Below, in pieces: positions 1-7,540 of a stretch of DNA of 48,715 nucleotides. Location: assembly GCA_023382535.1 (NCBI GenBank), contig JAHDWA010000067.1, positions 1 through 48,715 of the forward strand, in the 5' to 3' direction. The first letter of the stretch is position 1. Every line of letters begins with the position of its first letter. The translations under genes and the position numbers were made by a program. The notes under the pieces were generated by a model. That model did no database searches. It had not been told where the DNA came from and was given only the letters and a program-made list of their open reading frames with translations. The DNA comes from Anaerolineae bacterium (GTDB lineage: Bacteria; Chloroflexota; Anaerolineae; 4572-78; J111).

Positions 1-312
1 TTCCAGGTCAAAGGTACAGGTTTGGGCCATTCTCAAGGCGGCGTTTTCGGTCTGCTGCAGTTCGTAGGTTAACTTTTTGGGCGGATCCCATTCGGTAATC
101 TTTTGGGTCGCAACCTGCCCGTCCGCCGATACCCCAATCCAGAGCGTCCCCGGCCCTTCATGCTGCTCGCTGCCGTAGCGCCCCTCAACCGGATAGGGAA
201 AGCGTCCTTCGGTGAAGGCCCAGTCCGGGAGGCGGGTGACATTGGATAACACGGTCCAGACCTGTTCCGGGGTGGCTTTGATTTCCTCGGAATAACTGAC
301 TCTGTTCGCCAA
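1..312 (-). CDS. SRPBCC (START/polyketide cyclase-like) protein, 3' end cut by window edge
   Basis: This gene runs off the left edge, so only the first 104 codons are visible. The start is a TTG at 312, chosen because AGGAG lies at 319-323 with a 6-nt spacer and no ATG fits. The visible protein begins with a beta strand (VSYSEEI), then a helix carrying TPEQVWTVLSNVTRLPDW, then strands with GPGTLWIGV and a region ending in KKLTYELQQ. This is the usual opening of the SRPBCC helix-grip fold, whose members bind hydrophobic ligands; the ligand here cannot be told. It is a small cytosolic protein with no signal peptide. It stands apart from the MFS gene by about 480 bp of noncoding DNA. Family assignment is fairly sure; function is unknown. 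Confidence 0.75.
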   Translation of the reverse strand, partial: MANRVSYSEEIKATPEQVWTVLSNVTRLPDWAFTEGRFPYPVEGRYGSEQHEGPGTLWIGVSADGQVATQKITEWDPPKKLTYELQQTENAALRMAQTCTFDLE

Positions 313-413
313 TTAATGCTCCTATTTCTATTTGCCCATCGTTGTGAACAATGACACGCTCGCAGATGGATTGTATGATATTTTTGCGCTCGTGTAAAAT
401 CTTAACCTGACTC

Positions 414-485
414 TCAACCGGTCGTAACCAGCGCTACGGCGACTGGGTAAAAGGTGGTGTTAGGTTCGATGGTAAGTTTGGACAT
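414..485 (-). pseudogene. 5' remnant of a small coding gene, possibly flavin reductase family
   Basis: A 23-codon minus-strand frame begins with ATG at 485, with AAGGA about 9 nt upstream, and stops at 414-416. The peptide starts MSKLTIEPNTTFYP and ends VALVTTG, which resembles the opening strand of flavin reductase-like FMN-binding proteins (typically ending in PVxLVTCG). Nothing recognisable follows the stop, and another stop comes three codons later. I infer the leftover 5' end of a gene whose body was lost when the SRPBCC gene was joined here. The family guess is weak. Confidence 0.3.
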
Positions 486-599
486 CGAGTAATTCTTTCC
501 TTAGTGTAATCTTCGGTCATTTTCATTCGTTCCTACAAGAGTGAGACGCGACCCTGACTATTTTATCTCTGCCTCATCCACGCGAGCAGTAAATCAATA

Positions 600-619
600 C
601 CCCTCCCCCCTGGGAGGGG
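600..619. repeat. GC-rich perfect hairpin
   Basis: CCCCTCCC and GGGAGGGG form a perfect 8-bp stem with a CCCT loop. No T-run follows on either strand, so it is not a standard intrinsic terminator, although it sits downstream of the MFS gene. Confidence 0.5.
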
Positions 620-791
620 GTGTTGAGAGATTCTACTTGGAATTCAACCTTCGTCAAGAACACGTTAACCCAATGGAGATGATCTCTTGCCAGAAAACTC
701 GAGTGAAGGCCACCATTCGCGGACAGAGCTCGCAGCTCGGTCAGTTTTGGCCGTGAATGTTGCCCTGTTTTTCTCAACCTCTGGCGTAGTT

Positions 792-2105
792 TCAGCCTTG
801 CCGTGCCGCTCCACTCGACAGGGGGCAAGCGCTAATATTTACGCCTAGGCTGGGTAAGCAAAAACATGATGTGATTGTGACGGGGGTCTGTTTAGCTCGG
901 TTAACCGTGGGACGATATTTGGTCAAGATATAGAAGGCCAACAGGGCTGCTGGGATCAAGGCCAGGTAACTCAAGCTCATTGCTTGAGTTAGGCCAACCA
1001 GCTCCTGCAAGTGGCCAACCCCTATATAAAGCACGCCGGCCACCCCGGTGCTGAAACCCATCAGCATGCCCGAAGCCGCAGCCTGCGAGCGAGGCGCCAG
1101 GTCCTGGGCGCTAACGATCATCAGGGGTAGGCTGGCATTTTGCAGGCCGCCGGCCAACATCACCATCAGGAAAAAGAGCAGAGTACCCGGCTCAAAGTAA
1201 AAGATCGCCAGAAGTGGTAGCAGGGCCAGTAAAGTGGAACTCGTAATGAGCAGACGATGACTGAGACGATGGCTAAGTATCCCGGCCATAATTCCACCCA
1301 AAGCCGCCGACAGGGAGAAGGTGGCTAAGGTCCAACCGATGAGCGAATCGTCGTGAGCTAAACCATGGACTTGTACCAGCCATAAGGGTATGGCGCTGGT
1401 AAACGTTACAAAGGCAATGCTGCTCAAAATGCCAGTTAGAGACAGCAGGCCCACGGGTCCGACCAAGAGTTCTTTGTTCAACATGCTGGGTCGAATTCCC
1501 GGAGAGGTGATCTCCTGAGCCGGCACGATGAAAAACATTAACCCACCCACAAGGATGGCAGGTATCATGAGCCACGGGGTAAAGCTTGGTCCCAGGTTCG
1601 AGATGATCAAAAGGACAATGACCGGCCCCAAAGCAACGCCAATCGTTCCTCCGGCACTAAAGAGGCTGACTGCAAGTTCACCTTTCTTCCCACCGGCTGT
1701 CCGGGCAATACTGGCAATGGCCGGGTGCAGGGCGGCAGAACCGAGACCGCCGATCAGCAGCAGGCCAAAGAGGAGATAGACAGTAGGTACGATCCCGATC
1801 AGACTTAACAGTCCTGCGTTCAGGATAACCCCCAATGCGCCCACTTGACGGTGGCCAACGTGGTCGGCCAGCGCGCCAAACAAGGGTTGTGTCATCGCGG
1901 CGCTGAAGGCCAGGGTGGCCACAAGCATCGCCAGGCCGGTTTCGGTTAAGCCAAATTGATACTGGAGAGTCGGCAAGAGAGCTGAGAAGATATTGGTCAC
2001 CGCGTCACTAGCCAAATGAACTACAGCCAGAAAGGCGACCAGACTGCTACCCGTCAGTACGGTTGGTTGGTTTGAAATTTTGATTGCTTTACTCATTAGG
2101 CTCAT
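792..2105 (-). CDS. MFS transporter, fosmidomycin-resistance (Fsr)-like
   Basis: A twelve-helix major facilitator protein of about 437 residues, likely a drug or small-molecule exporter in the inner membrane. Visible marks are the loop 2-3 sequence GALADHVGHRQVGALG, followed by the LHPAIASIAR segment that in the Fsr subfamily reads FHPEGSR, and long hydrophobic helices throughout. ATG at 2105 is chosen over the upstream in-frame start because AGGAGG at 2112-2117 is ideally spaced. It follows the peroxiredoxin gene by about 70 bp on the same strand, so the two are probably cotranscribed from the promoter near 2780. The exported compound cannot be told from sequence. The MFS call is sure; the Fsr subgroup is probable. 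Confidence 0.85.
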   Translation of the reverse strand: MSLMSKAIKISNQPTVLTGSSLVAFLAVVHLASDAVTNIFSALLPTLQYQFGLTETGLAMLVATLAFSAAMTQPLFGALADHVGHRQVGALGVILNAGLLSLIGIVPTVYLLFGLLLIGGLGSAALHPAIASIARTAGGKKGELAVSLFSAGGTIGVALGPVIVLLIISNLGPSFTPWLMIPAILVGGLMFFIVPAQEITSPGIRPSMLNKELLVGPVGLLSLTGILSSIAFVTFTSAIPLWLVQVHGLAHDDSLIGWTLATFSLSAALGGIMAGILSHRLSHRLLITSSTLLALLPLLAIFYFEPGTLLFFLMVMLAGGLQNASLPLMIVSAQDLAPRSQAAASGMLMGFSTGVAGVLYIGVGHLQELVGLTQAMSLSYLALIPAALLAFYILTKYRPTVNRAKQTPVTITSCFCLPSLGVNISACPLSSGAARQG

Positions 2106-2174
2106 GATGATCCTCCTATTGGTATCGGGATGGATCAGCACCTGGCTGACCCACCCCTGCATTTTTCTGTTGTC

Positions 2175-2723
2175 TTACCTGCTGAATCTATTAGCTGGTA
2201 TTATCTGCACATTTTTCAAGTCCTCCATAGTTTCCGGTGCGGCTAGTTTTTCGAGGGCAGTTAAGATGCCCTCAACACCGGGATTGATACCCATTGGCGC
2301 CAGGTAGCTCCAGCGGATGATGCCGGTGGCGTCTATCACAAAAATCGCCCGTTCGCTCGCGCCATGCTGGGGTCGATAAACCCCGTAGGCCTGGGCCATT
2401 GCCCCTTTTGGCTGGGCGTCTGCCAGAAGCGGAAAGGTCAACCTGTAATCGCGGGCAAAGGCCAGATGACACCAGGCGCTATCCACCGAGATGCCCAGCA
2501 GCACCGCGTTGAAACGCTGAAATTCGGGCAGAAATTCCTGGTAGAGCGCCAGTTGGTCCGTACAAACTGGATGCCAGTCGGCCACGTAGAAGGCCAGGAT
2601 GACCGATTGGCCGCGAAAACTACTCAAAGCCACAGTCCGGTCCGGAGTGCGCTGAAGCCGAAAGTCCGGAGCCAAAGTACCGACAGCCAGTGGCAAGGAT
2701 TCTTCGAGTGGGTATCTGCTCAT
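2175..2723 (-). CDS. Peroxiredoxin (AhpC/TSA family)
   Basis: A thioredoxin-fold peroxidase of 182 residues that should reduce hydroperoxides in the cytoplasm. The peroxidatic cysteine lies in DWHPVCTDQ after the strand VILAFYVA; the usual Thr of the PxxxTxxC motif is replaced, so the active-site loop is atypical. The later GISVDSAWCHLAFA and FVIDATGIIRW segments match the family core. A second Cys is present in SAWCH. The start is ATG at 2723 with AAAGGAGG directly upstream at 2728-2735. It heads an operon with the MFS exporter. Its promoter shares an 18-bp element and a -10 at identical spacing with the CopB ATPase promoter, suggesting common stress control. Confidence 0.85.
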   Translation of the reverse strand: MSRYPLEESLPLAVGTLAPDFRLQRTPDRTVALSSFRGQSVILAFYVADWHPVCTDQLALYQEFLPEFQRFNAVLLGISVDSAWCHLAFARDYRLTFPLLADAQPKGAMAQAYGVYRPQHGASERAIFVIDATGIIRWSYLAPMGINPGVEGILTALEKLAAPETMEDLKNVQIIPANRFSR

Positions 2724-2776
2724 AAGACCTCCTTTCAAGAATTTGAAAACGGTGAACCATTTCGTAATTTGAATTG

Positions 2777-2820
2777 AATATAACCCATTTACCAGCTTTT
2801 GCCCCCGTCCAAAGCGACAG
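2777..2820 (-). promoter_or_regulatory. Peroxiredoxin promoter with shared CopB-type element
   Basis: On the minus strand CTGTCGCTTTGGACGGGG (2803-2820) is followed after exactly 20 nt by TATATT (2777-2782). The CopB promoter has the same 18-mer with one change and the same 20-nt gap. There is no normal -35, so an alternative sigma factor or an activator site overlapping the -35 is likely. Confidence 0.6.
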
Positions 2821-2842
2821 TCTTGCTTTGGAGGATAAAAAG

Positions 2843-2874
2843 AATAAGACCTGTCGGAAACGACAGGTCTTATT
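2843..2874. repeat. Palindrome with ACCTGTCG half-sites, GAAA loop
   Basis: A perfect 14-bp inverted repeat around GAAA, with inner half-sites ACCTGTCG/CGACAGGT. The same half-sites around TTTT occur at 5236-5255 upstream of CopB. It could be an operator or a mobile palindromic repeat. Confidence 0.6.
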
Positions 2875-2904
2875 CATGAGAGGACTTGTAGCGACGAACT
2901 TAAA

Positions 2905-2936
2905 ATGGGGCGTAGAGGTTCAGATCTACGCCCCAT
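2905..2936 (-). terminator. Hairpin downstream of the CopB-type ATPase
   Basis: ATGGGGCGTAGA and TCTACGCCCCAT form a perfect 12-bp stem with an 8-nt loop, about 45 bp beyond the ATPase stop. On the minus strand it is followed by an imperfect T-rich stretch. Probable terminator. Confidence 0.55.
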
Positions 2937-2982
2937 TGGTTATCATCGTTAGCCTAATTAAAACGACCAATCCGTAGCCATC

Positions 2983-5127
2983 TTACTTTAGTCGTAAATC
3001 CAACCGCCGTAAGGTTTGAGCATTGATAGCCACGATGATGGTGCTCAGCGACATCAGCACCGCTCCGACCCAGGCCGGGAGCACGAACCCCAGCCCGGCC
3101 AGCACGCCCGCCGCCAGCGGCAGGGCAATAGCATTGTAGCCTACCGCCCAGCCCAGGTTCTCAACCATTTTGCGATAACTGGCCCGGCTCAATTGGATGA
3201 TCCGTCCGATGTCGCGTGGATCGTTGCGCACCAGCACAATCCCTGCCGACGCCCGGGCCACGTCCGTGCCCGCGCCAATGGCAATTCCCACATCGGCCTG
3301 GGCCAGGGCCGGGGCGTCGTTCACCCCATCGCCAACCATAGCCACCTTTTGGCCGCGCTGCTGCAAGGCTTTGACCTTCTCGGCCTTGTGCTCCGGCAGC
3401 ACCTGGGCAAAGGTGGTTTCAATGCCCAGCTCGCCGGCCACCCAGCGGGCCACGGGCTCGGAGTCGCCGGTCAGCATCGCTACTCCAATGCCCTGCTGCT
3501 TGAGCGCGGCTACTGCCTCGCGGCTTTCGGGGCGGATGACATCGGCCAGGGCAAAGGCGGCCAACACCTGGCCTCCCTCCAGCAGATAGACTACCGTTTG
3601 CCCGCGCTCGCCCCACTGCTGGGCTTGGTGCGCCAACGTCTCCGGCAGGCTCACGCCGGCATGTTCCAGCATGCGCGGCCCGCCGACCTGCAAGGTTCGT
3701 CCGTTCATCGTAGCCTGGACGCCGCGCCCCGGCAACGCCTGGAAGCCAGTGGCCGCCGGGACTTGGACGCCTCGCTCTTGAGCCGCTTCAACCAGGGCGC
3801 GGGCAATGATGTGCTCGCTGTCCCTTTCCACGGCGGCGACCAGGGCCAGGGCCTGGGCCTCGTCCATTCCCTCTGCCGTAGCGACCGCCACCAATCCTTG
3901 CTCGCCCTTGGTCAGGGTGCCGGTTTTGTCAAAGACTACCACATCCAGGTGGCGGGCCTGCTCCAGCGCCAGCCGGTCGCGGACCAGGATTCCGTTACGA
4001 GCCGAAAGCGTGGTGGAGATGGCGATGACCAGGGGAATGGCCAGCCCCAAGGCGTGGGGACAGGCGACGACCAGCACCGTCACCACCCGTTCCAAAGTGT
4101 AGGTGTCAAACCCTCGCACCAGTATCCAGCCGATCAGGGTTACCATCGCCACCCCGAGCGCCACAAAGGTCAGCCAGTAAGCGGCCCGATCGGCCAAATC
4201 CTGGGCCCGGCTGCGGCTGCTCTGGGCCTCGGCCACCAGGCGCATAATCCCGGCTAACATGGTTTGCTCGCCGGTGCGGGTGATCCGCACCCGCAACGAG
4301 CCGCTGCTGTTGACCGTCCCGGCGATCACCTCGCTGCCCGGCTGCTTGTGGACCGGGCGCGACTCGCCGGTGATCATGCTCTCGTTGACCTGGCTTTCGC
4401 CCTCTTCCACCTCTCCGTCGGCCGGAACCTGGGACCCTGGCCGGACAAGTACCAGATCGTTCAGGGTGAGGGCGCTGACCGGCACCTGCTCGATACGGTC
4501 CGCCACGATTCGTTCCGCCGTATCAGGCAGGAGCTTGGCCAGTTCATTCAAGGCGCTCTGGGCGCTGCCCACCGCCCGTATTTCCAGCCAGTGGCCCAGG
4601 AGCATAATGACGACCAGGGTAGCCATCTCCCAGTAAAACGACATTCCTGCTACCAGTCCCAGATCAATGGCCAGGCTGTAGCCGTAGGCCGTGCTGATAG
4701 CCATCGCCACCAGAGTCATCATTCCCGGCTGGCGATTACGAAGTTCATCCACCGCCCCTTTCAAAAAGGGCCAGCCGCCCCACCAGAAAATTACACTCGA
4801 CAGAAGCGGTGCGATCCAGGCCGAGCCGGGAAAGGCCGGCGGCTGAAAGCCCAACAAATGCTGGATCATCTCGCTGTAAATGAGGACCGGGATGGTCAGT
4901 ATCAGCGTGAGCCAGAAGCGGTCGCGGAACATTGCCTCACTGTGACCGGCGTGTTTGTCGTGGCCCTCGTGCCCGGCGTGAGCAGAGACCGAAGGGCCCT
5001 TGTGTGCCTGATGGTCGGCGCTGCGGTCGGCCTGGGTGTGGGCTTGAGTCGGGGCGTGGTCTCCATGAGACCCATGATGCCCCATGTGATCTCTGTGATC
5101 GTGTAACTGTCCTTGATGCGTTGTCAT
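2983..5127 (-). CDS. copB: P-type ATPase, P1B-3 CopB-like copper exporter
   Basis: A 714-residue heavy-metal P-type ATPase that should pump copper out of the cytoplasm. The first ~65 residues are a His-rich cytosolic tail in place of HMA domains, as in CopB. The intramembrane metal motif is CPH at residues 356-358, which defines the P1B-3 group. The actuator motif MITGES, phosphorylated Asp at residue 400 in DKTGTLT, TGDS, and GDGVNDAP are all present, so the enzyme looks active. ATG at 5127 follows a GGGGG purine stretch. It is transcribed alone, with a hairpin beyond its end at 2905-2936. Its promoter region shares two elements with that of the peroxiredoxin. A second P1B ATPase (36920-39292) with a different membrane motif lies elsewhere in the window. 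Confidence 0.92.
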   Translation of the reverse strand: MTTHQGQLHDHRDHMGHHGSHGDHAPTQAHTQADRSADHQAHKGPSVSAHAGHEGHDKHAGHSEAMFRDRFWLTLILTIPVLIYSEMIQHLLGFQPPAFPGSAWIAPLLSSVIFWWGGWPFLKGAVDELRNRQPGMMTLVAMAISTAYGYSLAIDLGLVAGMSFYWEMATLVVIMLLGHWLEIRAVGSAQSALNELAKLLPDTAERIVADRIEQVPVSALTLNDLVLVRPGSQVPADGEVEEGESQVNESMITGESRPVHKQPGSEVIAGTVNSSGSLRVRITRTGEQTMLAGIMRLVAEAQSSRSRAQDLADRAAYWLTFVALGVAMVTLIGWILVRGFDTYTLERVVTVLVVACPHALGLAIPLVIAISTTLSARNGILVRDRLALEQARHLDVVVFDKTGTLTKGEQGLVAVATAEGMDEAQALALVAAVERDSEHIIARALVEAAQERGVQVPAATGFQALPGRGVQATMNGRTLQVGGPRMLEHAGVSLPETLAHQAQQWGERGQTVVYLLEGGQVLAAFALADVIRPESREAVAALKQQGIGVAMLTGDSEPVARWVAGELGIETTFAQVLPEHKAEKVKALQQRGQKVAMVGDGVNDAPALAQADVGIAIGAGTDVARASAGIVLVRNDPRDIGRIIQLSRASYRKMVENLGWAVGYNAIALPLAAGVLAGLGFVLPAWVGAVLMSLSTIIVAINAQTLRRLDLRLK

Positions 5128-5171
5128 TGTGTCCCCCTTAACCAGGATAAGAAATTTTATAACTTGGTCTG

Positions 5172-5255
5172 AATATATCGGATTAATGTCACTCTGTCCC
5201 CGTCCAATGCGACAGGGTTACCAGGATTGCTATGTACCTGTCGTTTTCGACAGGT
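5172..5255 (-). promoter_or_regulatory. CopB promoter: palindrome plus 18-bp element plus -10
   Basis: On the minus strand, ACCTGTCG-TTTT-CGACAGGT (5236-5255) precedes CTGTCGCATTGGACGGGG (5198-5215), then 20 nt, then TATATT (5172-5177). The second and third parts have the same geometry as in the peroxiredoxin promoter. CTGTCG is common to all half-sites, so one regulator may bind all of them. Confidence 0.6.
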
Positions 5256-5302
5256 GGTACACATGGAAAACAACCATTACTTCATTGCCACTGCTGTTAC
5301 GA

Positions 5303-6343
5303 TCAAATCACGAACTCGCGGACCAGACCCAACGCCCGGTCAGTCCTGGCGATGGATGCTGCCCCATTTCTTTCAATCCCAGTCAGGGCGCGAATGGCAT
5401 CAATCGTCTCCGGAACGACAATGGCCTGGTTATAGACCTGGTAGTTATAGAAAAGTTCAGTTCCGCTTACAGTTAAGCCGTCGGCCCACAGGCCTACTTC
5501 CCACATGTCGCCGCGCGGCCGGCCCAGATCGGCCATCAACTCCAGCGTACTGTTGAGCGCAACCATGCCATCAGCCAGGCTTAGAAAGGCAATCCGCGGA
5601 ACTTCACGGAAAGCGGCCAATACTTCATCTTTACTGGCAGGCCGGGTCAACTCCACGCTCCAGGCATGCAAGTGACTGGTGGTGTGCGCGGCTACAACGG
5701 CGATGGTAATGACATCTAAATCGGGGATGACTGTCTGAGCATCGGGGCCTTGATGGGAGGGGATGATTTTTTCCGGGACGACAGTGTTCATTACGCCGGC
5801 GTGGTCCGATTCCCAGGGATCGGTGGCCCGGCGTACCAGTACACCTCGGGCTTTTTTAAGCAACCTGGCTTGCTTGAGCGCGCCGAGGGTACGGACGATG
5901 CTGGTCGTGTTGCAAGAGACAACCCGGGTCGTATCGCGCCCCACTGCGGTGTCATAGTTAGCCTGGGCCACGAAGGAGTGGCCGGTCAAGCTGTGCTTTT
6001 CGCCGCCTTGAAAGACAGATTTAACGCCGGCGCCGCGGTACTTCTCCAGGTTAGCCGAAGCGACCTTTTTTGGCGTAGCATCGGCCATCACATCAATCTG
6101 GCCAAGTAGATCAGTGAGACCGCCAGCCAGAGGGATACCGGCGGCTTTCATTGAGTCTGCTGTCTCCGGAGCGGCAGCGAAAACCGGATAACCTTTCTCC
6201 ACAGCCACCTTGATGCGCCAATCACTGACCACATCGGCTACACCGATCAGTTCCATATCATCTTGGGCCGCCACTGCGTCGGCAATGCGCTTGCCAATAA
6301 CCCCGTAGCCGTTGATAGCGACACGAACTTTTTGACCGGACAT
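5303..6343 (-). CDS. gap: Type II (archaeal-type) glyceraldehyde-3-phosphate dehydrogenase
   Basis: A 346-residue enzyme that oxidises glyceraldehyde 3-phosphate with NAD(P) in central carbon metabolism. The Rossmann motif INGYGVIGKRIADAV is at residues 10-24, and the catalytic Cys144 is in VVSCNTTS, as in the archaeal class rather than the bacterial gapA class. The segment RRATDPWESDHAGVMN and the later SHLHAWSVEL also fit. ATG at 6343 is preceded by AAGGAG. The 5' flank up to the next gene is about 210 bp with no clear promoter. An archaeal-type GAPDH in a bacterial metal-resistance neighbourhood suggests transfer at some time; it may also be a replacement insensitive to oxidative damage, which is only a guess. 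Confidence 0.92.
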   Translation of the reverse strand: MSGQKVRVAINGYGVIGKRIADAVAAQDDMELIGVADVVSDWRIKVAVEKGYPVFAAAPETADSMKAAGIPLAGGLTDLLGQIDVMADATPKKVASANLEKYRGAGVKSVFQGGEKHSLTGHSFVAQANYDTAVGRDTTRVVSCNTTSIVRTLGALKQARLLKKARGVLVRRATDPWESDHAGVMNTVVPEKIIPSHQGPDAQTVIPDLDVITIAVVAAHTTSHLHAWSVELTRPASKDEVLAAFREVPRIAFLSLADGMVALNSTLELMADLGRPRGDMWEVGLWADGLTVSGTELFYNYQVYNQAIVVPETIDAIRALTGIERNGAASIARTDRALGLVREFVI

Positions 6344-6554
6344 TTCTTTCTCCTTAATAAAACTTATTTTATGAACCTGGCAATTTATTGGTTGAAAAAT
6401 AACCAGGCCAGAATACCCGCAACACTGAAGATTAAAAGGGTACCTAACAAACAATGTGTCCAGAATATCTGTGTGTGGAGCGACTGCCAAACCAAGCTTG
6501 TCCCGCCCCGGCCCCAGAGATGGAGAAACTGTTCGGGTGGGCCGGCTGGCAGCG

Positions 6555-7310
6555 TTACTGGGGAACTGCTTCCAGGCGAGCGGCGTACCCACGACCACTG
6601 TTGCGCCACATCAAAACTGCTATGATGAACGCCCACACAGCCAAGAGAACAATGGCCACCAGCCGGGGGATCGAGTCGAAGAGGCCCACATAGGGTACCA
6701 TCACACCGTGGACGATCCAGGCGGCTCCCGAACCCGCAGCTAACCACCCGAGCCAGCGGGGATAGCTGCTGCTCAACGCCATCGTCAGTGCATAAAGAAT
6801 CAGGGTGAGTCCCAGGAGGATGTTCGAGTAGCTCTGAAGCGCATACTCGGTCCATCTCACGGATAGGGCAGCCGCAAAGGCGGCGACCTGTTGCTCAACG
6901 GGAGCGCCTGCCCAGGCATCCACTGCCCACTTGAGCCCCACGCCGTCAACGGCTTGGAGCATCGTGAAGGTGGTCGCTGTCAGCACCGTCCCAACAAGGC
7001 CAAAGCGCGCCGCCACGCCTGCACTCGCTTCCGGCTTTGTCGTAAGCGAGTAGTAAAGCGAAACCAAACCACCGCTTAACAGTAAAGCCGCGACCCACTG
7101 GGCGAAGTGGACGACAATCCAACTGTCGCTTTCGGCGTACTCCATAAAGACGGCCGGATTGTCCATCGGGTCTTCCCGGTGAGGATGAAATATGGCCGTT
7201 GCCACCACGAACAGAATGACCCCCAGGGGCAGTGCCACTGCTCCGATGCGGGTTATCAGTGCCTCCATCCTCATACGTGCCTCCATCATAGGCTCATCAA
7301 ATCTTGTCAT
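6555..7310 (-). CDS. Six-helix membrane protein of unknown function (DUF4386-like)
   Basis: A 251-residue integral membrane protein with six clear hydrophobic segments, beginning LPLGVILFVVATAIF near residue 27 and ending LVAIVLLAVWAFIIAVLMW near residue 220. The first extracytoplasmic loop holds FHPHREDPMDNP and a run of acidic residues, a feature seen in DUF4386-like proteins. No catalytic motif is apparent. ATG at 7310 has a GGGGG stretch upstream. It is divergent from the regulator at 7541, so the 230 bp between them may carry control sites for both. Function unknown; a stress-responsive membrane protein is possible. Confidence 0.7.
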   Translation of the reverse strand: MTRFDEPMMEARMRMEALITRIGAVALPLGVILFVVATAIFHPHREDPMDNPAVFMEYAESDSWIVVHFAQWVAALLLSGGLVSLYYSLTTKPEASAGVAARFGLVGTVLTATTFTMLQAVDGVGLKWAVDAWAGAPVEQQVAAFAAALSVRWTEYALQSYSNILLGLTLILYALTMALSSSYPRWLGWLAAGSGAAWIVHGVMVPYVGLFDSIPRLVAIVLLAVWAFIIAVLMWRNSGRGYAARLEAVPQ

Positions 7311-7469
7311 ATTTACCCCCTAAATAAGTGAGCATACAACCAGGGAACTTTTACGCCATCGCCCGCAAATTATCGAAAGAAATGTCATTGCTTTTTGATT
7401 CGATTTACAGTACAATAGCCTCATCCCCTGTTTTCAATTTCGTCTCATGAAACCATAACTTGACCTGAA

Positions 7470-7508
7470 TTTGGTAACGCTAAGTAAGACAGTGGGCGTT
7501 ACAAAAAA
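7470..7508. promoter_or_regulatory. Inverted-repeat operator upstream of the XRE/NB-ARC regulator
   Basis: TTTGGTAACGCT, a 15-nt spacer, then CGTTACAAAAA. GTAACG and CGTTAC form an inverted repeat. A near copy (TTTGGTAACGCT, 14 nt, CGTTACAAAAA) lies at 10631-10667 in front of the RsbW-like gene, so the regulator may control itself and that gene. Confidence 0.6.
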
Positions 7509-7540
7509 CGCTACAAGCAAATCGTAGATAGCAGGTTGAA

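Larger units (their letters stand above)
313..791. other. Noncoding stretch with a gene remnant and one hairpin
   Basis: About 480 bp without an intact gene. It holds the short minus-strand coding remnant at 414-485 and the GC-rich hairpin at 600-619. The rest shows no convincing reading frame or RNA. Confidence 0.6.

Noticed and set aside
3016..4257. Long plus-strand ORF opposite the CopB gene
   Set aside because: It is the antisense shadow of a well-supported ATPase; GC-rich genes often give such open frames.
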